Of a DNA stretch of 64,000 nt, positions 9,754-17,649 are shown piece after piece. The notes beneath the pieces were generated by a model that ran no database searches, was not told the origin of the DNA, and worked only from the letters and a program-made list of their open reading frames with translations. The DNA is taken from assembly GCF_030814835.1 (NCBI RefSeq), contig NZ_JAUSVS010000001.1, positions 246,001 through 310,000 of the forward strand. Reading direction: 5' to 3'. Position 1 is the stretch's first letter, and each line of letters opens with the position of its first letter. Source of the DNA: Caulobacter ginsengisoli. Lineage in GTDB: Bacteria; Pseudomonadota; Alphaproteobacteria; Caulobacterales; Caulobacteraceae. The position numbers and the translations under genes are program-made.

Positions 9754-9975
9754 CGTAATCTTCCGATCCAGTCCGCCCCGGTTCAACGCAGCCGCTCACA
9801 CCGCGGTGGGCAGGGCGGTCAGCACGGCGTTGCGGCGTCCAGCATTTTCATCCCGTTCACGCCGTTCGCCGACGTCGGCGCATCCTTCGAGTTCATCGGC
9901 CCTTCGCCGTTCGCCAGTGTCGAGGCGTCGTTCGGCTTCTTCACCATCCCGTTCGCGGACGCGGCGGCCGACTAG
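9751..9975 (+). CDS. Cyanobactin-like precursor peptide 2
   Basis: 74 residues, starting MRNLPIQSAPVQRSRS. Three predicted cores: SIFIPFTP after GVAAS, FEFIGPSP after DVGAS, and FGFFTIP after SVEAS. They are followed by FAD, FAS and FAD. The C-terminal tail is FADAAAD, like the FAG/AYD-type C-terminal recognition tails of cyanobactin precursors. The ribosome site GAGGAGACTTGCG lies just upstream of the ATG. Cores are very hydrophobic and proline-containing, with no Cys and little Ser/Thr. Confidence 0.85.
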   Translation: MRNLPIQSAPVQRSRSHRGGQGGQHGVAASSIFIPFTPFADVGASFEFIGPSPFASVEASFGFFTIPFADAAAD

Positions 9976-10004
9976 CCGGGCGCCGCCCAGAGCAGACTGC
10001 AGGT

Positions 10005-10047
10005 TTGGCGGCATCCCGCCGCCGGGTGTCAGAGGAGACTTGCCATG
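10005..10047 (+). promoter_or_regulatory. Conserved hairpin plus ribosome-binding leader before precursor 3
   Basis: A GGCGGCATCCCGCC hairpin, then GCCGGGTGTCA and GAGGAGACTTGCC abutting the ATG; nearly identical to the blocks before precursors 2 and 4. Confidence 0.55.
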
Positions 10048-10230
10048 CGTAACCTTCCGATCCTGTCCGCCCCGGTTCAACGCGCCCGCTCCATGCGCGG
10101 CGCGGCCGCTCCCGCCCAACGCGCCGATGGCGTCGAGGCGTCGTTCGTCGTCCCGTTCATTCCCTTCGCCGGCGTCGAGGCCTCGTTCCTCATCTTCGCG
10201 CTGCCGTTCGCGGACGCCGCCGCCGACTAG
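10045..10230 (+). CDS. Cyanobactin-like precursor peptide 3
   Basis: 61 residues, the shortest copy. The leader has LPILSAPVQRARS, with Leu for Gln at the fourth motif position. Two predicted 7-residue cores, FVVPFIP and FLIFALP, each follow GVEAS exactly. They are followed by FAG and FAD; the tail is FADAAAD, as in precursor 2. Seven residues with a terminal Pro is a typical size for non-heterocyclised macrocyclic cyanobactins. Confidence 0.87.
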   Translation: MRNLPILSAPVQRARSMRGAAAPAQRADGVEASFVVPFIPFAGVEASFLIFALPFADAAAD

Positions 10231-10269
10231 GCGCGCCTCCGGAATGCGGTGGAAGCCGTGATGCAGGGC

Positions 10270-10312
10270 CCGGCGGCATGCCGTCGCTGGGCAATTGAGG
10301 AGACTTGCCATG
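10270..10312 (+). promoter_or_regulatory. Conserved hairpin plus ribosome-binding leader before precursor 4
   Basis: CGGCGGCATGCCGTCG (imperfect stem), then CTGGGCAATT and GAGGAGACTTGCC ending at the ATG. It is the most diverged of the three copies, but the ribosome site is unchanged. Confidence 0.5.
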
Positions 10313-10531
10313 ACTAATCTTCCGATCCAGTCCGCGCCGGTACAGCGCAGCCGCTCCATGCGGGGCCCTGACGCGGCCCGCGGCGGCGCGGCGCCATCGT
10401 TGTTCCTCCAGCCGTTCCAGCCGTTCGCGGGGGTCGAGGCCTCATTCATCATGTTCCCGGCCCCCTTCGCCGGGGTCGAGGCCTCGTTCATCAACTTCTT
10501 CGTCCCGTTCGCGGCGAACGAGGCTCGGTAG
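10310..10531 (+). CDS. Cyanobactin-like precursor peptide 4
   Basis: 73 residues, starting MTNLPIQSAPVQRSRS. Three predicted cores: LFLQPFQP after AAPS, then FIMFPAP and FINFFVP, each after GVEAS. They are followed by FAG, FAG and FAA; the tail is FAANEAR. The ATG at 10310 is chosen over an in-frame TTG at 10295 because leader alignment and the GAGGAGACTTGCC site both point to it. Two of three cores sit between perfect FAGVEAS cassettes. It is the last precursor before the protease gene, 87 bases downstream. Confidence 0.86.
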   Translation: MTNLPIQSAPVQRSRSMRGPDAARGGAAPSLFLQPFQPFAGVEASFIMFPAPFAGVEASFINFFVPFAANEAR

Positions 10532-10618
10532 GGCCCCGGCCGGACAGACCTGGAGCGATCTGGCGCCTGCGGGCGCCGGGTCGATCTTCACTGCGGATGT
10601 AATCCCATCGGGGCGGGG

Positions 10619-12646
10619 ATGAGCTTGTCGGGACATCACGGCATCGAAGCGTTGCAGCGCCAGACCACCGGCGATCAGCGCATCTGCATCGCCGTGATCG
10701 ATGGGCCGGTCGACCTGGCCCACCCGTGTTTCGACGGCGCGGACCTCAGCTATCTGGGCGAGCCGCCCGAACTGTCGCCCAGCGGCCAGATGACGATGCA
10801 CGGCACCCACGTGGCCAGCGTCATCTTCGGCCAGCCGGGCAGCCCGGTCGAAGGGATTGCGCCCCACTGCCGGGGCCTGCTGATCCCGGTCTATTCCGAA
10901 AAGCGCCGGCGCGCCTCGCAGCTGAACCTGTCGGCCGCCATCGACCTGGCGGTGGAGAGCGGGGCCCACATCATCAATATCAGCGGCGGCCAGCTGACCC
11001 ATGCGGGCGAGTCCGAGGACCTGCTGGCCAACGCCATCGCCTCGGCGCGGCTGAAGAACGTGCTGGTCATCGCCGCCGCCGGCAACGACCGCGACCCCAA
11101 GACCGGCCGCCACGAATGCCTGCATGTGCCGGCCGCCCTGCCTTCGGTGCTGACGGTCGGGGCGATGGACGAGGCCGGCCAACCGATGGCGATGAGCTGC
11201 TGGGGCCCGGCCTACAAGGCCCAGGGCGTGCTGGCCTTGGGCAAGGACGTTCTGGGCGCCATGCCCGGCGGCGACGGCGTGTCCCGCCAGACCGGCACCA
11301 GCCTGGCCACCCCCATCGTCGCCGGCGTGGCGGCCCTGCTGCTCAGCCTGCAGGCCGGGCGGGGCGAAACGCCCGACCCGCACGGCGTGCGGCGGGCCAT
11401 CCTGAACGGGGCGAAAGCCTGCGATCCCATGCATATCGAAGACTGCAGCCCGTACATGGCGGGCGAACTGGATGCGGTCGGGGCGATGAATTCCTTATCG
11501 AGGGAGGCGACTATGTCCGAACCGCGTGAAACCACCGTGGCGCCGCAGGCCGAGCTGGAAACCCTGCCGCCGCCGATGCCGGCCATGGTCGGGGCGGGAG
11601 CGGCCGAGATCCGGCCGCAGTATGAGCCGGTTCAGGCCGCGCCCACCGCGCTGGGGGCTCGCCCGTTGGACCTGGGGGTCGCGCCGTCGGCCGGCTGCGG
11701 TTGCGATGTCGGCAAGGGGCTGGTCTTCTTCATCGGCCTGGTCGGCTACGACTTCGGCACCGAGGCGCGGCGTGACAGCTTCAAGCAGCAGATGCCGCCG
11801 GTCTGGTACCGCAATGTCGATGGCAATGACGAGTTCCGCTACGCCGGCGACGGCGCCGCGATGTCGGACCTGGAGGGGCAGGGTTTCCAGGCCGCCCCCG
11901 CCAATCCCTACGACGCCCGCCAGATGGTGGCCTATCTGAGATACCGGCCGGACGAGGCCAGCTCGCTGATCTGGACGCTGAACCTGGAACTGACGGCGGT
12001 CTATGCGGTCGAGCCGGTCGGGCCCTTCGCCGCCCGGGTTTACGAGACCCTGGTCGACATGCTGGACGGCCAGTCGCAGCCCGACCTCTCCGACGGCTAT
12101 GTCGAGCGGGTCAGCGTGCCGGCGGTGCTGACCGGGCGCACGGTGCGGCTGTTCTCGGGCCAGGAGGTCAGCCAGCTGATCGTCGACGCCCCGCGCGGCA
12201 TGTATGCCTGGAAGACCACCGACCTCTTGGCCCGGGCCCGGCCGGCCATCGTCCAGGCGCTCAAGGACGCCGGTCCCGACCCGGCCGGGGCGCGGCGCGA
12301 CAGCCCCGAGGACATCCTGCGCCAGGTGCTGAACAAGCTCTATTACGAGTACCGCAACCTCGGCGTCACCTCACCGGACCGGGCGATGAACTATGCGGCC
12401 ACCAACATCTTCTCGCTGACCGAGGTGCTGGCCGCCGCGCTCGCCAAGGGCAAGTCGCTGGACCGCATCGCGGTGGTGAAGAGCCCCTATGGCCGCATCG
12501 ACAGCGACTGCTGGGACGTGCAGCTGAAGTTCATGGACCCGGAGAACACCACCCGGGCCTTCACGGTCTATCGCTACACCCTGGATGTCTCCGACAAGCT
12601 GCCGGTGACCCTGGGCAAGGTCGTCAGCTACTCGACCACCACCTGA
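10619..12646 (+). CDS. PatA/PatG-type subtilisin, cyanobactin maturation protease 1
   Basis: 675 residues. An N-terminal subtilase domain (about 20-290) has catalytic D28 (VIDGPVD), H61 (HGTHVAS), N156 (AAAGND) and S228 (GTSLATP). The phrases DGPVDxxHPCFxGA and PGIAPxCRGL-like EGIAPHCRGL are typical of PatA/PatG. A flexible Pro/Ala linker with CGC (about 290-370) leads to the C-terminal domain found in PatA/PatG proteins (about 374-665; GYDFGTEARRD, IWTLNLELT, VLTGRTVRLFSG). Known relatives remove the leader and the follower of precursors, and PatG-type enzymes also cyclise. The Asp-His spacing of 33 is short, so the macrocyclase lid is not apparent and this looks PatA-like. No signal peptide or PatG oxidase domain is visible. 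Confidence 0.87.
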   Translation: MSLSGHHGIEALQRQTTGDQRICIAVIDGPVDLAHPCFDGADLSYLGEPPELSPSGQMTMHGTHVASVIFGQPGSPVEGIAPHCRGLLIPVYSEKRRRASQLNLSAAIDLAVESGAHIINISGGQLTHAGESEDLLANAIASARLKNVLVIAAAGNDRDPKTGRHECLHVPAALPSVLTVGAMDEAGQPMAMSCWGPAYKAQGVLALGKDVLGAMPGGDGVSRQTGTSLATPIVAGVAALLLSLQAGRGETPDPHGVRRAILNGAKACDPMHIEDCSPYMAGELDAVGAMNSLSREATMSEPRETTVAPQAELETLPPPMPAMVGAGAAEIRPQYEPVQAAPTALGARPLDLGVAPSAGCGCDVGKGLVFFIGLVGYDFGTEARRDSFKQQMPPVWYRNVDGNDEFRYAGDGAAMSDLEGQGFQAAPANPYDARQMVAYLRYRPDEASSLIWTLNLELTAVYAVEPVGPFAARVYETLVDMLDGQSQPDLSDGYVERVSVPAVLTGRTVRLFSGQEVSQLIVDAPRGMYAWKTTDLLARARPAIVQALKDAGPDPAGARRDSPEDILRQVLNKLYYEYRNLGVTSPDRAMNYAATNIFSLTEVLAAALAKGKSLDRIAVVKSPYGRIDSDCWDVQLKFMDPENTTRAFTVYRYTLDVSDKLPVTLGKVVSYSTTT

Positions 12647-12656
12647 GGCGGACCCG

Positions 12657-12860
12657 ATGCTGCCGCCTTTCACTCCGCCGATCCGAAGGCCCGAGGTCGT
12701 TCACCCGTTCCTCACGGTCTCCCTGACCAACGGCGAGACCGTGCACATCCTCGACCGGCTTTTCGATCTGGTGCACGGCATGAACTACAACGACCCGCAG
12801 CGGTTCATCAGCCACGGCTATGACCGGCTGAAGACCCAGCAGCTGGGGGGCAGGCGGTGA
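12657..12860 (+). CDS. Small PatB-like accessory protein of the peptide locus (tentative)
   Basis: 67 residues, starting 10 bases after protease 1 with GAGGCGG upstream. Its N-terminus (LPPFTPPIRRPEVV) echoes the precursor leader motif LPxQxxPVxR. This recalls the small PatB/AcyB proteins of cyanobactin clusters, which as I remember them also open with an LPxQxxPVxRP-like phrase. Their function is not settled. No catalytic motif is visible. The stop overlaps the next start (GTGA). The PatB link comes from memory and context only. Confidence 0.55.
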   Translation: MLPPFTPPIRRPEVVHPFLTVSLTNGETVHILDRLFDLVHGMNYNDPQRFISHGYDRLKTQQLGGRR

Positions 12861-13027
12861 CCCGGGCGCCTCGCAAGCCTGCCGCCAAGCCGCGGGCGGC
12901 CGCTCCGGCGCTCGCCCATCCCGGCTGGCGCTACCAGACCGGGGTGATCTTCAACGCCGAGGCCTGGCTGAGGATCGCCGCCCGCTACGCCGAGATCGGC
13001 CGCGCCTCCCGCCGTCGCCGCAAGTAG
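12857..13027 (+). CDS. Small basic protein between the two maturation proteases
   Basis: 56 residues, GTG start overlapping the preceding stop (GTGA), ending 6 bases before the second protease. An Arg/Lys/Pro/Ala-rich N-terminus is followed by a conserved-looking HPGWRYQTGV block and a helix ending in RRRRK. I do not recognise the family. Cyanobactin clusters often carry a second tiny gene (patC) of unknown role, and position alone suggests an equivalent. The tight coupling argues that it is translated. Confidence 0.5.
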   Translation: MTRAPRKPAAKPRAAAPALAHPGWRYQTGVIFNAEAWLRIAARYAEIGRASRRRRK

Positions 13028-13033
13028 GGGCCC

Positions 13034-14638
13034 GTGACCGAGGTCCTGGCCATCCCCGGCATGGACGCCCTGCGGCGGCGCACGCTGGGCGATGGGCGGA
13101 TCTGCATCGCCATCCTCGATGGGCCGGTGGCGCTGGATCATCCCTGTTTCCAGGGCGCCGACCTGACGGTTCTTGACGGCGTCTGGTCGGACAAGTCGGT
13201 GGGCGAGGGGGCCGCCGAGCACGCCTGCCACATCGCCAGTGTCATCCTGGGCCAGCCGGGGACCAGCGTGGAAGGCGTGGCGCCGCGCTGCCGGGGGCTG
13301 AGCATCCCGGTGCTCTGGAACGTCGAAACCGCCGTCGACCCGATCAGTCTGGCCAACGCCATCGGCGCCGCCTTCCGCGAGGGGGCCGACATCATCCATA
13401 TCGCCGCCTGCATCCCCAGCATGTCCGGCCAGCCCGACGATATGCTGGCCCGGGCGATCCAGACCTGCCTGGACAACAATGTCCTGATCGTCGCCCCGGG
13501 CGGCAATGACCGGGGCGAGTGCTGGTGCTTCCCCGCCGCCATCCCCGGCGTGCTGGCGGTGGGCGCCTCGAACAACGATGGCGACATGGCCCGGTTCAGC
13601 AACTGGGGCGGGGTCTACCAGGAGCAGGGCATCGTCGCCCCCGGCTTCGATATTCTGGGCGCCGCGCCGGACGGCGGCACGGTCCTGCAGAAGGGCACCA
13701 GCTGCGCGGCTCCCATCGTCACCGGCGTGGCGGGCCTCTTGATGAGCCTTCAGTTGCAGCAGGGCTGGACCCTGGACGCCACCCAGGTCCGCCAGGCCCT
13801 GCTGACCACCGCCACCCCCAGCGACGCGGCCGAGCCGGAGGAGCGGGAGCGGGCCCTGGCGGGATTTCTGAACATCGAGGGGGCGGTGCGGGAACTGTTC
13901 GCGCTGAACGCCGGCAAGGGGCGGGCGGTGGAGCCGTCCATGGCGGTCGCGCCCGGCCCTGTCTTCTGCCTGGGCCAGATCGGCTATGACTTCGGCACGC
14001 AAGGGCGGCGCGATCGCTTCCGCGTCCGTCTGGCAAACCCCGACGACCCGCGCCAGATGGCCGCCTATCTGGAACAGGCGCCGTCGGAAGCCGCCGCCCT
14101 GATCTGGACCCTGAACCTGGATGGCGGCCCGCTCTATGGCCTGCTGCCGGAGGGGCCGTTCGCCGGTCGGGTCTACGAGGCGTTGGCAGCCGGGCTCATG
14201 GCCGAGGGGGTTGCCGTCCCCGGCGTCCTGACCGGTGGCGCGGCCCAGCTGTTGTCAGGGCAAAGCCTTGCCGTCCTGCGCCTCGGCGATCCGGGGAGGA
14301 TGACGGCGCTGGACAGGGTCGACCCCGTCCTGGACCGGCTCTACCGCGATTGCCGCAACCCCGGGGTCAGCCCGGCGGACCGCGCCCTGAACGCGGTGGC
14401 GGCCGACGCCCCGGTCTTGGCCGGGGTGCTGGCCCGGGCCGGCGCCCGGGTGCTGGACGGCGTGTCGGCGGCCCCGCGGGCCGGCGGCCGTCCCGGCGCC
14501 TGGGAGGTGAAGCTCGGCTTCGTCGATCCGGACAACACCCGCCGGCCGGCTGTTATCTACGGCTTCGACCTGGACCTCGCCGAAAACCCGCCCGTCCTGC
14601 GGGGCCCGGCGCCCGGATACGTCGCCGACGGCGCGTAG
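13034..14638 (+). CDS. PatA/PatG-type subtilisin, cyanobactin maturation protease 2
   Basis: 534 residues, GTG start. Catalytic residues are present: D29 (ILDGPVA), H63 (the usual HGTHVA reads HACHIA), N158 (PGGND) and S223 (GTSCAAP). The Thr-to-Cys change beside the catalytic His, and cysteine-rich turns (GECWC), set it apart from protease 1. The C-terminal PatA/PatG domain (about 312-525) aligns with that of protease 1 (GYDFGTQGRRD, IWTLNLD, VLTGGAAQLLSG) but is about 60 residues shorter, and the linker is reduced. Asp-His spacing is 34 residues, again without an obvious lid insertion. The two enzymes may divide N-terminal and C-terminal processing as PatA and PatG do; which one acts where cannot be read from sequence. 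Confidence 0.83.
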   Translation: MTEVLAIPGMDALRRRTLGDGRICIAILDGPVALDHPCFQGADLTVLDGVWSDKSVGEGAAEHACHIASVILGQPGTSVEGVAPRCRGLSIPVLWNVETAVDPISLANAIGAAFREGADIIHIAACIPSMSGQPDDMLARAIQTCLDNNVLIVAPGGNDRGECWCFPAAIPGVLAVGASNNDGDMARFSNWGGVYQEQGIVAPGFDILGAAPDGGTVLQKGTSCAAPIVTGVAGLLMSLQLQQGWTLDATQVRQALLTTATPSDAAEPEERERALAGFLNIEGAVRELFALNAGKGRAVEPSMAVAPGPVFCLGQIGYDFGTQGRRDRFRVRLANPDDPRQMAAYLEQAPSEAAALIWTLNLDGGPLYGLLPEGPFAGRVYEALAAGLMAEGVAVPGVLTGGAAQLLSGQSLAVLRLGDPGRMTALDRVDPVLDRLYRDCRNPGVSPADRALNAVAADAPVLAGVLARAGARVLDGVSAAPRAGGRPGAWEVKLGFVDPDNTRRPAVIYGFDLDLAENPPVLRGPAPGYVADGA

Positions 14639-14660
14639 GAAACACCATCGATGGCGCACG

Positions 14661-14692
14661 AAAAAGCCGCCGCGGTCGTCCGCGACGGCTTC
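14661..14692. terminator. Imperfect bidirectional terminator between convergent genes
   Basis: AAAAAGCCGCCGCGG, a 3-4 base loop, then CCGCGACGGCTTCT. It is an imperfect GC-rich stem flanked by A-rich and pyrimidine-rich tracts, between the end of protease 2 and the end of the porin gene on the opposite strand. Confidence 0.5.
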
Positions 14693-14721
14693 TCGGCCTC
14701 TAGCCTCCTGGGAGGAAGCGG

Positions 14722-15417
14722 CTAGGGCAGGGTGGCCTTCAGCGACAGCACGACGCGGCTGTCGCAGATGCTCGAGCAGAAATCGATGTCGCTGTCGTGG
14801 TAGCGCAGGTCGGCCGAGATCTTGTCGGTGAAGGCGTAGCTGACGCCCAGGTTCCAGGTCGTGTAGTCCAGAACGCTGAAATCATCGATGGTCTGGTGTC
14901 CCAGCGCGCCGCTGACCGTCCATTTGTCGGCGGGCGAGCCCGAGGCGTTGACCTCGTAATAGAGGGCGTCACCCACACCGCCGAAGAAGTCCGGTGAGTA
15001 GTAGGCGGCCGCGCCCAGGGTCAGCGGACCGGCCGGGACCGAGCCGGCGATCTTGCCTTCCCAGTAACCGTAGTCAGAGCCCGAGGGGGCGTTGACGTAG
15101 CCGTAGTAGACGGCGCCGATGTCGAGGTTGACCGCGCCGACCGTCGGCTTGACGCCGAAATAGCCGTCGACCTCGGCCGAGGTGTCGTCGCCGAAGTCGA
15201 CGTTGGAGGCCCAGACGCCGGCGTAGAAGATACCCGAGGTCACGTCCGCGCCGCCGAACACTTGAACGCTTTCGTCGGTCTGGCTGACACCGCGGAACAC
15301 ATAATCGGAGGCCACCCCGACATTGAACGTCACCGCCGGCGCATCGTCGGCCAGGGCGACGCCGCCCATCGAAAGCGAGGCCGCCGCGGCGGCCAGGGCC
15401 AGTTTCCAGGTCTTCAT
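14722..15417 (-). CDS. TorF-family putative outer-membrane porin
   Basis: 231 residues with a signal peptide (MKTWKLALAAAAA to about ALA/DD at 24). The body opens FNVGVASDYVFRGVSQTD, the hallmark of the TIGR02001/TorF family found in Caulobacter and other Gram-negatives. Alternating aromatic and polar strands and a C-terminal VVLSLKATLP fit an outer-membrane beta barrel. Two close cysteines near the end (FCSSIC) may form a disulphide in a loop. The substrate is unknown. Confidence 0.75.
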   Translation of the reverse strand: MKTWKLALAAAAASLSMGGVALADDAPAVTFNVGVASDYVFRGVSQTDESVQVFGGADVTSGIFYAGVWASNVDFGDDTSAEVDGYFGVKPTVGAVNLDIGAVYYGYVNAPSGSDYGYWEGKIAGSVPAGPLTLGAAAYYSPDFFGGVGDALYYEVNASGSPADKWTVSGALGHQTIDDFSVLDYTTWNLGVSYAFTDKISADLRYHDSDIDFCSSICDSRVVLSLKATLP

Positions 15418-15672
15418 TTGGTATATCCCCTTCTTTTTTCGCCGGCCCCGGTTTGCGAAGGGGATCCTGCGTGCGGCTCAAATGTGCCGTGCGCGGAGAG
15501 CCTGACCCTACCGCGACGCAGCATGGGCGGGGAAACCTTAACCAACCTGTCGCTGAAACGAGCGTCCCAGCGCGCGGTAGCCCAATTTTTGGGCGCCCTC
15601 CTCACGGTGGAACGGGGCGATACGCGCGATACGATTCCCGGCGGTCGCCCGTCAGGGGAAGCGTAAAGGCGG

Positions 15673-16476
15673 CTACCGCATTCCCATCGGCGCATAGCCC
15701 AGATGGCTGCCCGCATCGACCAGCAGGGTCTCGCCGGTGATGTGGCGCGAGGCGGTCGAGCCCAGGAAGACGGCGGAAGCGGCGATGTCCTCGGCCGTGG
15801 AGGCCACCTTCAGCGGCGTGGCGGCCGCGGCGCCGGCCCGCAGGCGGTCGACCGAGGCCTCCGGCATGCCCTTGCCGAACCAGGGCGTGTCGATGAAGCC
15901 CGGGCAGATGGCGTTGACCCGGATCCTGGGGGCCAGAGCTCTGGCCAGCGACAGGGTGAGCGTAGTCATGGCGCCTTTGGAGGCGGCGTAGGGAACCGAG
16001 GAGCCGATGCCGGTGACGCCCGCGATCGAGGCGGTGTTGACCACCGCGCCAGGCTGCGGGGCCGCTTCCAGCAGGCTGCGGCAGGCGCGGACCATCTGGT
16101 AGGCGCCGATGACATTGACCCGGTAGAGCCGCATGAAGTCGTCGGCGGTCACCGCGTCGAGGTCGGCGTGGTTGGGGGCGAACTTGGTGACCCCGGCGTT
16201 GTTGAACAGGGCGTCGATGCGGCCGCTGGGAGCGGCGGCCTCAGCGATACGGATGCAGTCGGCGTCCTCGCCGACATCGCCCTGGACCAGGACCGCCTTG
16301 GCGCCGGCCGCCTCGCACTGGCGGGCGGTCTCGGCGGCGTCGTCAGCACTGGAGGCGTAGTTGACCACCACCAGGGCGGCCCCCCGCTGGGCGGTCTCCA
16401 CCGCGATGGCCCGGCCCAGGCCCGTCGAGGCTCCGGTCACCACCACTGTCCATCCCGCGAAATCGTTGGCCGCCAT
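15673..16476 (-). CDS. Short-chain dehydrogenase/reductase (SDR)
   Basis: 267 residues from the ATG at 16476 (MAANDFAGWTVVVTGAS); an upstream in-frame extension lacks SDR features. Classical SDR motifs: TGASTGLG nucleotide-binding glycine pattern near 14-21, NNAG near 92, the catalytic Ser in NTAS, and YAASK. VVNYASS after beta 2 is typical of NADP- or NAD-dependent 3-oxoacyl-ACP reductase-like or glucose-dehydrogenase-like enzymes. The substrate cannot be told. The gene stands alone, divergent from queF. Confidence 0.8.
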   Translation of the reverse strand: MAANDFAGWTVVVTGASTGLGRAIAVETAQRGAALVVVNYASSADDAAETARQCEAAGAKAVLVQGDVGEDADCIRIAEAAAPSGRIDALFNNAGVTKFAPNHADLDAVTADDFMRLYRVNVIGAYQMVRACRSLLEAAPQPGAVVNTASIAGVTGIGSSVPYAASKGAMTTLTLSLARALAPRIRVNAICPGFIDTPWFGKGMPEASVDRLRAGAAAATPLKVASTAEDIAASAVFLGSTASRHITGETLLVDAGSHLGYAPMGMR

Positions 16477-16560
16477 GGTCGCTCTCCCTGATCTGGTTGC
16501 AGCCTGATAGCGCGGACCACGCGCCTTGTCCCATCCCGCCGGGCGGTCTAAAGCGCCGCC

Positions 16561-17016
16561 ATGGATGAAACGAAGCTGACCCAGCTGGGCCACGCCACCG
16601 AGTGGCCAGCCAACCCCGAGGCGGCGGTGCTCGAGCGCGTCGCCAACCCGCAGGCCGGCCAGACCTATCTGATCCGCTTCACCGCGCCGGAGTTCACCTC
16701 GCTGTGCCCGGTGACCGGCCAGCCGGACTTTGCCCATCTGGTCATCGACTATGTCCCCGGCGACTGGATCGTGGAGTCCAAGTCGCTGAAGCTCTACCTG
16801 GCCAGCTTCCGGAACCATGGGGCGTTCCATGAGGACTGCACCCTGGCGATCGGGCGGCGGATCGTGGAGCTGCTGGACCCGGCATGGCTGCGGATCGGGG
16901 GCTACTGGTTCCCGCGCGGGGGGATCCCGATCGATGTCTTCTGGCAGACCGGAAAACCGCCGGAAGGGCTGTGGCTGCCGGACCAGGGCGTGGCGCCGTA
17001 TCGGGGTAGAGGCTAG
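16561..17016 (+). CDS. queF: NADPH-dependent preQ0 reductase QueF (unimodular)
   Basis: 151 residues. It reduces 7-cyano-7-deazaguanine (preQ0) to preQ1 in queuosine synthesis. Key features: the catalytic Cys in [10 protein letters not shown] and the QueF signature [15 protein letters not shown], followed by HEDC. The length fits type I (YkvM-like) QueF. The stop codon overlaps the convergent nitroreductase stop by 4 bases. It shows that the host makes and uses preQ0, which matters for the QueC-like gene at 35.3 kb. Confidence 0.92.
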   Translation: MDETKLTQLGHATEWPANPEAAVLERVANPQAGQTYLIRFTAPEFTSLCPVTGQPDFAHLVIDYVPGDWIVESKSLKLYLASFRNHGAFHEDCTLAIGRRIVELLDPAWLRIGGYWFPRGGIPIDVFWQTGKPPEGLWLPDQGVAPYRGRG

Positions 17017-17621
17017 GCGCTATCGCCCCAGCGGCTCACCAGCGCGCTGACATCCGGCCGCACGCGTTCCAGCGGAACCTCGCCCGCCTGGCCGATGAAC
17101 ACGAAGCCGGCGACCTTCTCGCCTTCGCCAAGACCAAGCACCGCATTGGCCTCGGCGTCGTAGGCGTACCAGTCGGTGATCCAGTTGGCCCCAAACCCCA
17201 TGGCCGTGGCGGCGTAGAGCAGGTTCAGGCACACCGCCGCCGCGCTCAGCCGCTGTTCCCACTCCGGGATGTCGCCTGGCAGATAGCGGGAGATGACCGC
17301 CACGCCCATGGGCGGGGTCTTCAGCTTGGCGAGCTTGGCCTTCAGCTTGACGCCGTCCTCGCGACCCTCGGCGAGCGCCTCGAGCTTCTCGGCGAAGGCG
17401 GTCTTGCCGGCCCCCTCCAGCACCACGAACCGCCAGGGCGAGAGCTTGCCGTGGTCGGGAACCCTGGCGGCCAGGGTCAGCAGTTCGTCGAGCTGCGCCG
17501 CGCTGGGCCCGGGCGCCTGCAGGCTGAGGGCCGAGGACGAGCGGCGGCGGGCCAGGAAGTCGAGGACTTCCGGCGTCGCGGGCTGGGGCAGGGGATCGCC
17601 GAAGGCGGGGGCGTTGCGCAT
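17013..17621 (-). CDS. Nitroreductase-family flavoprotein
   Basis: 202 residues. It has the family pattern RRSSSAL near the start (FMN phosphate contact), [16 protein letters not shown], and a late [14 protein letters not shown]. It resembles the small YdjA-type NAD(P)H nitroreductases. The physiological substrate cannot be predicted. Confidence 0.8.
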   Translation of the reverse strand: MRNAPAFGDPLPQPATPEVLDFLARRRSSSALSLQAPGPSAAQLDELLTLAARVPDHGKLSPWRFVVLEGAGKTAFAEKLEALAEGREDGVKLKAKLAKLKTPPMGVAVISRYLPGDIPEWEQRLSAAAVCLNLLYAATAMGFGANWITDWYAYDAEANAVLGLGEGEKVAGFVFIGQAGEVPLERVRPDVSALVSRWGDSA

Positions 17622-17649
17622 GCCCCCGTATCTAAGCGATGCCGACGGC

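Noticed and set aside
9438..14638. A YcaO cyclodehydratase, PatF-type prenyltransferase or PatG oxidase in the peptide locus.
   Set aside because: No frame in the locus has these features, and the cores lack Cys and Tyr, so such enzymes are not expected.
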